64,000 bases of DNA. It comes from Diphasiastrum complanatum (lineage: Eukaryota; Streptophyta; Lycopodiopsida; Lycopodiales; Lycopodiaceae). The notes beneath the pieces are model-generated. The model saw only the letters and a list, made by a program, of their open reading frames with translations, was not told the origin of the DNA and ran no database searches. This document shows positions 10,334-23,300 of the stretch, in pieces. Position 1 is the stretch's first letter. Each line of letters begins with the position of its first letter. The translations under genes were made by a program, and so were the position numbers. The DNA lies in assembly GCA_029204225.1 (NCBI GenBank), contig CM055103.1, positions 22,138,709 to 22,202,708 on the forward strand. The letters run 5' to 3'.

Positions 10334-11945
10334 CATGCTCGAAGGATAATCCTAGTTGTGGCCTCAGCAGAGAAGTGGCCACCACCAATACCCTCATGAG
10401 CCTGAGATATGATAGGTCGTGTCCCAGATTCATAAGCGCATCGTCGGATAATATCGTCAACGTCCCGTTTATGAAGGTGTTCGGCTATGAGCTGAAAGGG
10501 TGCTGCTTTGAGGAAAAAATTTCTTTTTGCCACCGTACTCAGGCCTTCTTTGAGTCTGCATGTTGTTAGGAATTGAGTGATCTCCTTAGCCCATAAGGGT
10601 GTAACATCAATCTGAAAACGACATGCATCAGGAAGATCATCGTTGACTGGTGCAGTTGCTTTTTCAGCATTAGGTAGCCGGGAAAGGTGATCCGCCATGA
10701 AATGTTGGGTCCCTTTCCAAATGACCATGCGAAAATTAAATTCCTCTACTATCAACAGCCATCGAGCTATACGTCCCATTTTATAGGATTTATTAACAAT
10801 ATATAATAGGGCTTGATGGTCGGTGTATAATGCAAAGGTTTGTCCTAGTAAATAATGTCTCAATTGTTGTACAGCATAGACCATCACCAATGCTTCTCGC
10901 TCGGTGGTTGTATAATTGACTTTAGTAGGCACCAGTTGCCTGCTCAAGAAACGTATTGGGAAATCCTTGTCATACTCGTCCGGTTGTGCAAGAAGACCTC
11001 CAATGGCATACTTACTTGCGTCAGTATACACATGAAACTCTTTCGTGTAGTCTGGCGAGCAGAGTATGGGTGTCGTGGTAAGGGTTGTTTCAACTCCTCA
11101 AAGGCTTTAATTCGTTCTTCAGTCCAGCGATGATCTACCACAACTAAATAAACGAGGCATGCCTTATCGACATAATCGATTATAAAGATGCGATAATAAT
11201 TTGTGATATCGAGGAGGACGTAAACTTCCTTCACTGTTGCAGGTAAGGACATTTCAACTATAACCTTGATTTTTGAAATGATCGGTAGAAATACGGTCCT
11301 TTGAAATTATATGTCCGAGGACCACCCCATGGGTGACCCAGATTTGACACTTATCAGGGTTTAGGAAAATTCCAAATCTACGGCAGCGAATGAAGATTTT
11401 CTCCAGTGCATCAAGGTGCGTAGTGGCTGAGGAATGTACACCCAGATCGTTGAGATAAATCTCGACAATCCGATGTAACAGGTCTAAGAAGGCCAGTTGC
11501 ATGACCCTTTGAAACGTTGAAGAGGCATTGCATAAGCCAAAAGGCATGACATTATAAGCATAAGCCTCATTCTCTGTTGCAAAGGCCATTTTATGTTTAT
11601 CTTCAGGGGCTATTTGAACAAGGAAATAACCGCTAAATCCATCCAAGAAGCTGAAAGCTTCAGCTCCTGCCATTTCCTCTAAGATTTGGGTCGTTAAAAA
11701 CAAGGGAAAATGGTCTTTCTTCATAACCGCATTAAGGTTCTTGAGATCGACACAGATACGAAGTTTGCCATTTTTCTTGGGTACAACCACAATGGGTGAT
11801 ACTCAATCAGTATGTTGGACTTCATAAATGAACCCAGCATCCAGCAATTTCTTAATGTCTTCATCGATTCTCTCGCAATAGATGGAGTTACTTCTGTAAG
11901 GTTTAGCCCGAATAAGCTTAGCGTTGTCTTCCAAAGGAATCATTT
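10333..11945 (-). pseudogene. Ty3/gypsy reverse transcriptase and RNase H, broken
   Basis: This part of pol copies element RNA into DNA and removes the RNA. Reading the minus strand from about 11945: the RT N-terminal part, then VPKKNGKLRICVDLKNLNAV, then FLDGFSGY and MPFGLCNASSTFQRVM. The catalytic box reads YLNDLGVHS, so one of the paired aspartates is Asn. RNase H follows, with VYTDASKYAIGG, TTEREALV and YTDHQAL. Lesions include a TGA at the Trp before SPIVVV, a frameshift near 11254 and another near 11031. The MPFGLCNA and FLDGFSGY variants point to the Tat/Athila branch rather than to chromoviruses. Confidence 0.88.
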
Positions 11946-12656
11946 GTTCTTGTTGTTGGCATTGTGCTCTAGTTAGATTCTCGAGGGAGTCTATGTTTTT
12001 GTGCTCCTAGATCAGGTTGTCTCCTTGGAGGTGGTCCTAAGAGCGCCAACTGTGGTTGAGGTCATGTCTAGATTGTCTGGGCAACTCTTGTATATGGACT
12101 TGGTTGTTTCATGATGGATAGTGCTGATTTTGATTTTGTGAAACAAACTGGTGTCTAGGAGGTTGATAATGTCCCCTGACTGGTCGTGAGGCTAATTCCT
12201 CGGGTTATAATAGCAATAAAGTGAGGTATGTCTCATAAAGTCACAGATGTCACATTTGATCAATGAGATCTATGGAACCGGTTGGTATGAAGGGCACTCA
12301 TTGCCAGTGTGTGCACCTCAACAATGAGGGCACCATCTGTTTTCTCGTCTATGGTGGATTTGGCCAATGGGTGACTAACCTGGCATCGAAATTTGGATAG
12401 ACTTAAGAGTGTTTTGAAACTCTTTCGTGAGTTTCTCCATCTATTGTTGGTGTTGTTGGTTAAGCAACTCCATTTGTGTTTTCCACAACTATTCTCGTGT
12501 TTTCTCGTTTGGTCGAGCTTCTTGAACAGCACGATGTGCTCTCCGTTCACGTGGCTCATCAACATCTGATCCCTCGTCTTCTTTCCGAATGGCATCAGAC
12601 ATGGCTTGTTTCAATGATGTGTATTCATCATTGGAGCGAAGTTCACGTCGTATCCA
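11946..12656 (-). other. Decayed gag-pol linker of the Tat-like element
   Basis: Minus-strand frames here are short and interrupted. By position this should hold the end of Gag and the protease, but no zinc knuckle or D-S/T-G protease motif could be read. It is probably deleted or too diverged. Confidence 0.35.
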
Positions 12657-13045
12657 TCATGGGAGTCCAACAAGGAACCAAATTATTAGCATAGACTCAG
12701 TGGGTTGCTCTTGTACCTGACTTTTTAATCTTTTAAATTGTACAATGTATTCATGTACTTTCTCATCTTTTGTCATTTTACTTAGCTTGACAAAAGGACT
12801 TTCGATCAAGTGAAATGGCTTGAAGCGTTTGATAAATTCCTCCTCCAAGAGTGACCAGTCTCGTTTACCTTCATGATCAAGGTTAAAGACCATTCTCGTG
12901 CTCGATCGATCATGGCCATCGAGAAGACCTGTACCATGGCGTCTGGTGATGTCTCGCCATAGACATCACATGCATTCTCAAAGACTTGAAGAAATCTTTG
13001 AGGATCAGTGTTACCGTCGTACTTAGGTAAATCTAGCTTTGGAGT
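12657..13045 (-). pseudogene. Gypsy Gag fragment
   Basis: Gag forms the virus-like particle in the cytoplasm. The minus strand reads YDGNTDPQRFLQVFENACD, then after a frameshift near 12893 WSLLEEEFIKRFKP and EYIVQFKRLKSQ. This matches the plant retrotransposon Gag core (W..L...F...F, then Y...F..L). It lies upstream of the pol at 9304-11945 in the same orientation and very probably belongs to the same element. Confidence 0.75.
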
Positions 13046-13439
13046 ACGTTTTTCAGTTTGTGAAACATTATTTGCAAAATCTCCATTTAAGTGAGCTCAT
13101 GCATGTGAAGATTCTACAACATGAAAATGTGGTCGATCATATGGAGCTTCAAAAAGCATGGGTTATCATGTGTCAAATGGGTTGGTGGATGGCTCTTGGA
13201 CTTGGGATTTCATCCTAGAATATCTATTAAATCGAGCCTGTTCGGTGGATGGGGAGACCATCTCTGGTGGATAGTCCTCTGTGGAATTTGGATCGTAAGG
13301 ACGATCCATAACAACTCTAGAGTATCTTAGGATTGTGGAAATAGGCCTCTTGGAATATTTGGTAACTTGATTGATGTTTGGACGTGATTTTGAAAGTCTA
13401 GTCGTTGGGAAAAATTTAAAGGCTCATGCTGCATCTCCC
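13046..13439. other. Unassigned, probable leader or junction
   Basis: No gene is recognised. On the minus strand this would be the 5' leader of the first Tat-like element. No LTR end or primer-binding site could be identified. Confidence 0.3.
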
Positions 13440-13750
13440 TTGTAGTGCAGGTGTGGTCTATTGCGGTGGTAATGGAGTGCGGGTGGTAATGTGATGCAGG
13501 TGCGGTCTGTTTGTCGTGTTAGATCGAAATGCGGTTGCTACGGTTCAACAATGGATGCGGTTGGAATGCGATCTGTTTGTAGTTGAATGCGATCACTACG
13601 ATTCAACGGCAGATGTGGTTGGAATGTGGTCTATTTGCGGCTGAATGTGGTCGCTACGGTTCAAGGGCGGATGCAGTTGGGATGTGGTCTGTTTGCGGTT
13701 GAATGCGGTCTGTTGCGATTCAATGCGATCGCTACGGTTCAGCAACATGC
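13440..13750 (-). repeat. Minisatellite downstream of second gypsy pol
   Basis: Direct repeats built from modules such as GCGGTTGAATGCGGTCTG and CGATCGCTACGGTTCAA recur some seven or eight times, with a unit of roughly 36-40 bases and irregular spacing. The array sits about 80 bases beyond the end of a second minus-strand Tat-like integrase, the same position as the 25-bp array beyond the first one. The units are not the same, which fits the known rapid turnover of these 3' regions. Confidence 0.65.
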
Positions 13751-13829
13751 AGTAAGAAAAATAGTAACAACAACAAACCATAACAAAAAATAGGAAATCA
13801 AACAAAGTTAATACATATAAAGATAAAAA

Positions 13830-14760
13830 TATGGTTTGTTGTACTTTCTAAGTTTGCTTCCATTGACCTCGGTGTCTAAAGTATCACCTTGTAAGATTTG
13901 GAGTTGTACATATCCAGAGGCAAATATATTTTGCATAAGATCCTCATCTAGAAAATTTTAGTTTGTCTTTAAATGCATTGGCTTGGTAAAGGAGGACCTT
14001 GTTGTCGATCTAGAACTCTTTGAGTTTTAATAATCGATCATGCCATGTCTTATGTCAATGTTTGTCGACTTGTTGAGCATGGATGTTGATTCGTCGTGTT
14101 TCACAAAGTTGTTCTAGATGGAATAATCTATTAGCTAGAATCTGTCGATTATCTAGCTCTAGATCATATGCTACTCGTAGGGATGGAACATGGAATTCTA
14201 CAGGCATGACTGCTTAGAAATGAGTTAAACATGTGGCCCTCTTTGGAGTAGTGCAACATGCCCATAGAGCGGCATGGAGTTTTTATTCCCAATCGAAACG
14301 GCTAGACTCGACGGTCTTGGTTAGAACACCGAATAATATTTTGTTGGTGGATTCCGCCTGGCCATTGCATCGTGGATAATACGGGGAACTTTTGCGATGT
14401 ACAATGAAGAATTTTGAAAGTAAATCAGTTATGACAGAGTTAAGAAAATGTGTACCCCTATCACTTATAAGTTCTAGAAGACATCCGAAACGAACAATAA
14501 CCTGTTCATAGATAAATTTCGTGATCGACCGAGCGTCAACATTGCGAACAACTCTAGCTTTAGCCCATTTGGTGCAGTAATCTATAGCTACTACAATATA
14601 TCTGGATTGAGTGTTCCTAGTAGCGGGACTAATCGATCCAACATATTCAATTTCCCATTTTTGGAAGGCTTGATTAGTCATGACAGGGTGTAAAGGCATA
14701 AAGTCAGTTTTTTTTAAAGCGTTTTGTCCTTTGACAAACATCACAGGCCTTTACGTAGGT
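13830..14760 (-). pseudogene. Second Tat-like gypsy integrase, broken
   Basis: The minus strand carries integrase with EIEYVGSISPATRNTQ, then LISDRGTHFLN and SPYYPRCNGQAESTNK. In the usual motif the first catalytic residue is Asp (IDFVGP); here it reads IEYVGS, so Asp is Glu. The second Asp and the Glu are present. The C-terminal part (14282 down to about 13830) is scattered over frames, with several stops. It follows the minisatellite at 13440-13750 and belongs with the RT/RNase H part at 15036-16170. Confidence 0.82.
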
Positions 14761-15035
14761 ATGAGTATCCTTGAAGAGGGTTGGCCACCAAAATCCTGCT
14801 AAGAGGATTCCTAACGATTGGTTGGCGGTTGTTTTGGAAGAAAAATGACCAGCTCCAATACCTTCATGATTTAGGGATATTACGGAGGTTATTTCACCTT
14901 GAGTAAAACATCATCAGATGAGCCCATATAACCCTTGCTTGTAAAGTTGTCCTGCAATCAATGTATAAGGTGATGTTTTGAGGATCAATGCACATTGTTC
15001 AGGTTTAGATAAGGATGGATCCATTTATCCTGAAG
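14761..15035 (-). other. Pol linker between RNase H and integrase
   Basis: Degenerate coding sequence of the same element. Short pieces of the integrase zinc-binding region are hinted at but no uninterrupted frame remains. Confidence 0.4.
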
Positions 15036-16170
15036 TCAAATATTCAGTAATATCCTTTGCCCATACAAGGGTATAGTAAATTGAAATAAAATGACATCGG
15101 GTAAATCATCGTTGACGCCTTGGTCCGGAGCTGGTAGATTAGGGATTCGCGATAAATGATCTGCTAGAAAACGTTGAACGCCCTTTCGAACAACAATCCG
15201 AAACTCAAATTCTTGTAACAATAAGATCCATCGAGTAATACGATCAGTTGTGCAAGTTTTGTTAATAAGGTAGAGAAGTGCTTAATGATCAATGAAGAAG
15301 GCAAAAGTTTTTTCTGGAGATAATGACAAAACTTTTGAACCACATAAACTTTTGCCAAAGCTGCACGTTCGGCAGTGGTGTAATTGACTTCAGCAGGTAT
15401 CAAATGTCTACTGAGAAATCGAATTGGATAATCCTTTTTGGATTCTCCCGGTTGGGTGAGCACTGCTTCGATGGCATACTTGGATGCATCAGTATGCACA
15501 TAAAATTCTTTGGAGTAATCAGGAGCCCGGAGGATAGGTGCGTTTATGAGGGCTTCTTTCAATTGATTGAACGCGACTCTTTGTTCATCAGTCCACTTGG
15601 GGATAACAACCACCTTATAGATTAATCGTGCTTTATTAACGAAATCGAGAATAAAGCAACGATAATAGTTAGTGTGGCCTAGGAATGAATAAACTTTGTG
15701 AATCGTACGCGGTTTTGGCAGATTTTGAATGATCATGACCTTTTCAAGGTTAGTTGCGATACCGCTTTTTAAAATGATATGTCTTAATACAATGTCGTGT
15801 GTTATCCAGATCTGGCATTTGTCAGAGTTCAAAGAGATTTCGAAGCGTTGACATTGGAATTTTTTTTTTCAAGTATAGACAGATGACGTGTTGCTTCTGA
15901 ATGTGCTTCTAAATTGTCCAAGTAAACCTCTAGGGTATCTCCCATCTGCTAAGAAAATGCAACTTGCATAATACATTGGAATGTGCGGAGCATTCCAGAG
16001 GCCGACAGACACGACTTTCCAACATAAGGTTTTTATGTTGATCTACTTCAGCAATTTGGATCATGTTGTAGCCACAAAAGCCATCTAAGAATGAGTAGGC
16101 CTCATCTTCTGTGAGATTTTCTAGGATGGATTCTCTGAAAGGTAATGGAAAATGATAACGTTCTATGACT
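15036..16170 (-). pseudogene. Second Tat-like RT and RNase H, truncated
   Basis: The minus strand reads the RT connection domain (FLGHTNYYRCFILDF), RNase H (YVHTDASKYAIEAVLTQPG, NYTTAERAALAKV) and the tether (DHLSRIPNLP). Upstream of 15832 only traces of the RT palm remain (FLDGFCGYNMIQIAEVD on the minus strand near 16080), spread over frames. The element is cut at about 16180-16240, where the Copia LTR begins. The simplest reading is that the Copia element inserted into this gypsy element, although no matching gag was found on the far side. Confidence 0.82.
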
Positions 16171-16241
16171 CATGTATATATAGAGCCTCATTTGGCCATA
16201 ATCAACAAGAAAGTAAAATCTTAGTTTTGGAACATTTCTAC

Positions 16242-16388
16242 TGTAGATAGATCGTTCGTTGATTAACCTTACAACTGGTAAGTTGATAGATATTTATATA
16301 GATGGCTAGCTAATTCAAAGAATGGTTTAATCTGTACATTGCAAATTAGATTAAGACACTACTTGTTGTTGTCAGTTGCTTTTGGATA
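16242..16388 (-). repeat. Copia 3' LTR (left copy)
   Basis: This segment matches 19371-19520 at about 85 percent by eye over its whole length, including AAGTTGATAGATATTTATA and CACTACTTGTTGTTGTCAG. The two copies bracket Copia coding remnants on the minus strand, so this is the 3' LTR. The minus strand contains TATAAATATC, a possible TATA element. About 150 bases is short for a Copia LTR but within the known range. Confidence 0.75.
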
Positions 16389-17110
16389 GTAGAATGTATT
16401 GTTGTTATTCATGTCCAAAAGAAGTTATACTACTTAACAGCTTTAAATATCATTTTAAGTCTTAGTCCAGTCTTCCCAGACAAATGGTGTATTAGCAATA
16501 GGCCAAGCCGTTATATCACTGTATCGAGCAAGTGCCATACTGATCAGCTTACGGTCAATTGGTCCCTGTCAATTCATTTTAAACATAGAGGAGTATGAGA
16601 ATTTGAACCGTTTAAAGTTTTACTTAGCCAAAAGACCTGGTGTGAACACGTGTGCAGGTATCAGAGCAAATCCATGCTATATTGGCCCTAGTGACCCTGT
16701 GAGGTATGTCATGCAACTATTGTCCATACTCTTGAGCATATCCATGCTTTCCAGTCAAATCTCACCAAGAGTCTAGAATAACACAGAGACGGGGTCAATG
16801 AAACCACGGTCTAGATGATTGCTTCAGACTGTACAAAGCTTTATGGAGTTTGCATACATGATCTTTTTGACCATTGTAGCCTTTTGGCTATATCATATAG
16901 ATGTCCTCCTCGATAACTCCATTGAGGAATGTCGTTTTTACATCCATTTGGTGTACCTTAAGATTCGTTGTAGTAGCATACGAAAGTGGCAATCGAATAG
17001 AGGTGTGCTTTTGATGACTGGGCTAAACATTTTGAAGTAGTCGACATTGGAAATTTGCGAGAATCCCGCCACAAATCGAGCTTTCCTTCTATTGATACTT
17101 CCATCTACAT
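16389..17110 (-). pseudogene. Copia reverse transcriptase remnant
   Basis: Two Copia RT hallmarks are readable on the minus strand. KARFVAGFSQISNVDY lies around 17040-17090 (family form KARLVARGFSQ..G.DY). QMDVKTTFLNGVIEEDIYM lies around 16890-16960 and runs into a TAG (family form QMDVKTAFLNG.L.E.VYM). Downstream RT and RNase H are not readable. The element was an autonomous type once but is heavily decayed. Confidence 0.82.
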
Positions 17111-17520
17111 TATATTTGATCTTGAAGATCCATTTTCAATCGATTATCTTTCTGTCTGCTAGTAGTTTGGTGATAGTCCATGTGTTGTTCCTCAACAACG
17201 AGTTGTACTCCTTGTCCATTGCTTCTTTCTAGATATCCGAATCTACCTGTGACATATCTTCCTCAACCGTGGTTGGCTCCTAAATTGAATACTGAACAAA
17301 CTCATCAGTGTATCAGACAGACTAAGGTCAAATTCGAGTTGATCTTCTGGTTGAAGTTTCTGGTTGCGAAACTCGACTTTCTGTCAACTGATTCGGCTGC
17401 TCCTGAGTTGTTAGCTTCATCATCTTCTTCTGGATCTGATTATACATAGTGATTACTAGAAGGAATATAAATTACCTTCCAAAAAAATTCAGTTGTTGGG
17501 GCAGAAATCGTAGATTGTAT

Positions 17521-18300
17521 CTAGTCCTTGCCCTTGAAATCAATAAACTTATCTTCTATAAAAGTCACATCCCTATTAGTAAAAACTTTACAGGTTTCTA
17601 TATTGTACAGTCTATACATTCCATCAGAAGCACAGTAGCCAACAGTTTTGAATGATTGTTCATCGAATTTCTTTCTGTTGCCCTTCGGGACATGAGCATA
17701 GGCAGTGCATCCGAATACTATCAAATGCTTCAATGAAGGCTTGAATCATGTCTAGACTTCATGAGGGGTTCTGTTGTCAGGGAGGCCTTTAGTTATACAT
17801 CAATTCTGCATGTAAGTTGATGTTGAAATAGCATGTTGCCAGAATGATTTGGGCAACGAAGTTTCTGCCAGTCCATTCGACTGCGGAGAATAGGAAGCAG
17901 CAAACTGTTGCTCGATGTCATTGGCTAAGCAATAGTCTTTCAATTTATTCGAGATGTATTTGCCACCGTTGTCGCTCCTTAGTGCTTTGATCTTCTTTTC
18001 TGTCTACAACTCAACATTTTCTTTGTATGAAGGACTCAAAAGCTTCAGATTTGTGCTTGAGAAAATATACAACAGTTCTTTTAGAATAGTCATCTATAGA
18101 AGTAATAAAGAATTTTGTACCAAGTAGTGATGGTGTGGGCCACAGATATCAGTATGTACAATGTCTAAAAAATCTTGATATACGTTCTTGATTCGACGTA
18201 AACGGCCTTCTTGCCTGCTTTCTTATGATACAACTTTGGCAGACAAGAAGGTCGACGATTCCATAGTCTAAATCTTGAATTGAATAATGTCTAGCCATGT
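17521..18300 (-). pseudogene. Copia integrase remnant
   Basis: On the minus strand the integrase core shows HTDICGP (first Asp), LRSDNGGKYIS (second Asp) and SPQSNGLAETS (Glu), followed by the C-terminal region HLIVFGCTAYAHVPKGNRKK and VTFIED. The order and spacing match the Copia integrase. Several stops and shifts separate the parts. It lies between the preintegrase part at 18419 and the RT at 17110, the Copia gene order (integrase before RT), which confirms Copia rather than gypsy. Confidence 0.85.
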
Positions 18301-18418
18301 TACCTATCGACATAAATTAAGGTGACCAAATCTACAATGACTAAGCCTACAGAGATATCCCTCTCTTTTCAAGTGCAAGAACTCTCTTGCCCTTATCAAG
18401 ACTTCGATAGGAATTTGT

Positions 18419-18616
18419 CTAAAACTCTATCCTATGTCCTAAATCTGTAATTTGACTGACCGAAAAAAGATTTGTTATCAAGTTCGGGACATGCAATACA
18501 TTTGGTATTAGTTGCGACAGTCCATTTTGAGAATTTAGTCTAACAGTACCTTCACCTTCAATTCTGTGTGAGCTGTTGTCTCCAAGGTGAACGAACCATT
18601 CTTGATGGCTTGTCAT
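18419..18616 (-). pseudogene. Copia protease/GAG-preintegrase fragment
   Basis: The minus strand reads MTSHQEWFVHLGDNSSHRIE and LIPNVLHVPNLITNLFSVSQ, the segment between protease and integrase of Copia polyproteins (family form V.GIG.....G....L..VLYVP.L..NLLSV). The protease active site itself would lie upstream, around 18620-18680, and is not clear. Confidence 0.8.
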
Positions 18617-19370
18617 GTGTTGCGTTGCTCTAGAATCGAGAAATCATTCCTCTGATTGTTCGACATAGTGATGGTTCACCATGAAGGCTTTCTGCTCTTC
18701 ATGGTCTACGTCATTCTGCTTCGTGTTGACTGCATGGGCTTGCTGATCTGGCTTTTTCTTCTTGTCATTGTTGAACAGATTCGATAGTCCTGGATTTCAT
18801 GATTCGTCCTCTTGTAGTATTTGGAGAATAATCTCTTCTTGTTCTAAGTGGGTTGCTGATTCTGGGTCTTCTGTGACTGCTTCTGATTGTTGTCGAATTG
18901 TCTAATAGCTTTCTTTTTATGCTACTTCTTTGTGTTTTTCTATGAGAATAATTTCAACGAATTGAAATCTATCTTACTTGATCACAACTTCAAAGTCGCT
19001 AGATTGAAACAATTGATTCTATAGCTATGCACAAATTTACAAAATTATAGATTTGGATTTTATGTGCGGAAACATGTTTTAGGAGCGGAGATTAGAACGA
19101 TGAATTCGACTTATGCTATCAATCACACGAATAGTTTAATCTACGAATAATTTATCTGCAAGCATGAATCTATTTGGACATGAATAAAATAAGCATTCAT
19201 TCACTGTATACACGACTTTAATTTTGGAACAAATATTATAGTGTCGATTATGATAACAGTCTGAATGTAGACAGGGTCGCGTTCTTTCTAAGACAATACT
19301 CTGTAGAAAAAGAACAAAACAATTGTCCTCTGGATGTTCAATCACTGATCATGTAGATCGACGATTCAAC

Positions 19371-19520
19371 TACTAGAGATATATTGTTCATTGATTAATT
19401 TTACAACTGATAAGTTGATGGATATTTATACAGATGGCTAGCTAATTAAAAGAATGATGTAATCTGTACATTGCAAACTAGATTAAGGCACTACTTGTTG
19501 TTGTCAGTCGCTTTTGGACA
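19371..19520 (-). repeat. Copia 5' LTR (right copy)
   Basis: Partner of 16242-16388, in the same orientation. Read on the minus strand it begins TGTCCAAAAG; the left copy has TATCCAAAAG there. Divergence of about 15 percent by eye between the two LTRs suggests an old insertion. No primer-binding site of the usual initiator-Met form is seen beside it, and no clear target-site duplication flanks the pair. Confidence 0.72.
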
Positions 19521-20365
<845 letters not shown>

Positions 20366-23300
20366 TAGATTAGGTACATTTATTATCACTCAATGAGACC
20401 AATATGGCCTATGGGAATAAACCCATACAATAACCATGTCTTAAAATCTCAACCACAAAAGTAATATGTCTTGCTTTGATATTGAAGGATGGGAAAACCC
20501 ATCAATGTACAAGATGAAATGATTATGGTGATTGGCCCATGGTGTGTTAAGGTTGTCCCGTCTTCTCATTTTTTGAGCATAGGTTGTGCAAATTTGTGTG
20601 AAACCTTGAGATGGCTTCTTATTTCATCAATAAACCTATATAATACAAGACATTTGAGCTCTAAAGAATTTTTGGCCAATCATTATGCTACATTTTTTTT
20701 TTCTAAAAAGTTATAATGTATATCAAACTACAATGGATGTATCAAGATGTATACATTAGACAAACAAACTCTTTATTATATGCAACGAGTGTTTCAATGC
20801 TTAGTAAAATACTTATTTGAAAGAATAAGCGACGATGTTGTAGATCCATACACAGAATTTATTGATTAGAGGTTAATATAACTTTTTGTGATTATGAGTG
20901 TCATGGCCACATGGAATAGTCCTAATATGTTAGACCGGCCCTTTGGTATTCAAGTTTCTTAGCCACGCCGAGATTTAATTCCATGTTGAGGCCTGTTTGT
21001 GACTACTTACCTTGAGAGGACATAGACACTCTAATTGAGACATATGGAGTAGTGCATGTACGTGTGACAAACATAGGCAAGAGATTGCATGGGTTCATGC
21101 ACATGAATCTACTCTTTATATATTGGGGTTGGGATTCTCCTGTCAACAGCTTGGGTTTAGGTTTCCAGTTGCTCTGTTCTCTTCTAGCTTTCACATGGCA
21201 TGGCTCTAGGGCTAGATCTAGGATTGATCTAGGTTTGGTTGGGAGGTTTTGGCTCCTACATGTCTCCTGTTGTGAGTTCCTATCCTCATCTTAGGGGTTG
21301 TCCCTAGTGGTCTTTACAATGAGCCTATGATATTTGAAAAATTGGAAATAATGACAATTGAATAGTCTAAAGATTGATATTCTCAAAGACTTGGACAATT
21401 TCATAGGTGAAACTTCGCGTTACATTGTTTTATGAATATAATGATAATTGTTTAGTTTTATTTATTTATTTATTTTTCTTGAACAACAATGATGGCTTGA
21501 TTGGAAAAGATGAAAACGTAGAACTACGTTTTGTAATATATGGTAGATCCATTTTGGTGAGCAAGTTTTGGTTCTCTATTTTTATGGGCTTTTGTCTTTT
21601 GCCTTCTCCATTGAATCAATTTGATGATTTTTGAGATGAGATTGTTACTTGTGATTGTCATTAGTTTTTAGGTGAACAATAAAAGCCTCCCATTTGCAAA
21701 TACTTTTTTCCTATGGAAAATGTTAAAAAATGTGAGTGCAAGTGGGAATGATGTGAGTGCAAGTGGGAATAGTAGGAGGCCAAGGAGGAGACAAAGTGAT
21801 CGCATTAGCAATAATGAGCAAGTGACATTGATGTTTGCAACCATGACCCCTGATACCAGAGAGAAAGTGACCCTTGGTGATCTAGTCCCCTTTATCATCA
21901 CTCCAACTTGTGCCTTTACAACAACTAACTTATTTATAGTCAGTAAGGGCAAACATATTGTTGGTGATGACTGGGAGGATGAGAAAGTAATTCATGAAAT
22001 GAAGACCTTGTGTATGCACCAAATTGGCAGTACTCAAAGGATGCCATTGTAGAGGCACTATACTCAAAATTCCTTCAAGAGAGAGCATTCGAGAGCTCAT
22101 TTGAGTTTATTTGAGATGCGATAGAAATAATAGAACTTGCTGTTGTTGAATGATAACGTGATCCAATTGCTCTTCAAAAGTGCTACATGATGATTATTGG
22201 CATAGTTTTCTAAAAATTTAACAAGAAAATGCATCCAACTTCATTTATGAGATTTTTTGCTAAAACATAAACAAAATCATAGAACTTGCACAAGGAGGCC
22301 AAAATAAGTTAAATTAAATACAAAAAAATAATGTACATAAAGTAGAAATCATTTGCACAAATATGCACAATGCCAAAAACCCAAGAAGGCGCGCAAAAAT
22401 CCACATATACATTTCATGCAAATATTAAAACTTAAATACCAAATATTTTCTAGGTGACCAACTATGCATTAAAACTTACAAGTTTCAAGGATCTATCATG
22501 TACTTATCAAAATTCATACAAATATCTTAACTCATGAAGCTCAAAATGAAATGTAGCTCGTCATTTTGGCAAATTTATACAAATTATGCACTCAAGTGTT
22601 GATGGCCCAAAATTGCAAGGAATTGTCAAAGACATTGAAATTAGCCTTTGAAGGGCATAACGGGCGTCAAATTTCAACACTGTTGGATTCATGTTGGTAG
22701 GCATCGAGACTCGAGAAAGCATGAGCAAAAGCGCGGCTTTTCAACTTAAAGCTCCAAGCCAGTGCTTGAGAAAATCAACAAAGTATAGGAATGGAATTGC
22801 AAATCTTAAAAAAAAAAATAGATATCATATTATACTAGAAGCTTTTTTATTCAAGCGTTCATGTGAACCTTTTTATGAGTAGAAGTCTTAAAATGGAGGT
22901 TCTTTTGAGGATAACTGAAAAGAAGGGGTTTCCGAGCACTGCTTCAAGCTCATTTTACTTCATATATATATATATATATGAAACTGATTCAATATACGGA
23001 AATCTGGTTTTCAAGATTCGGTGTCAATTGACAAAAGTTCAGTTAACGAACTGTTTTGCATTTATTCATGACCTACTCCTTTGAAAGCAAATATCCAATG
23101 CTGTGGATGGAGAGGAGGACTTGTCGGAATGGGAACGTCATACGCAAATTTTCTAGTGAGCCAGTAATGACTGCTCAGGTATGAATCTACTGGTGGACTT
23201 GGCTCGAGCCCGCCAGATTTCGGAATAGAGTTTTCTTCTAGCACTGACACTCTCATTGATTGTAGGTCAATACCGGATTCGTGTGACTTAACAATGCGAC

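Noticed and set aside
16656-16668. Primer-binding-site-like AGGTATCAGAGCA (+)
   Set aside because: It lies inside the minus-strand Copia body, with no LTR end beside it; likely chance.
21672-22052. 126-codon ORF as a gene
   Set aside because: No domain, no splice context, and an internal 18-base duplication; not enough to support a gene.
23062-23256. Possible host exon on either strand upstream of IFT54
   Set aside because: Neither translation matches a family I know and no convincing splice pair could be set.
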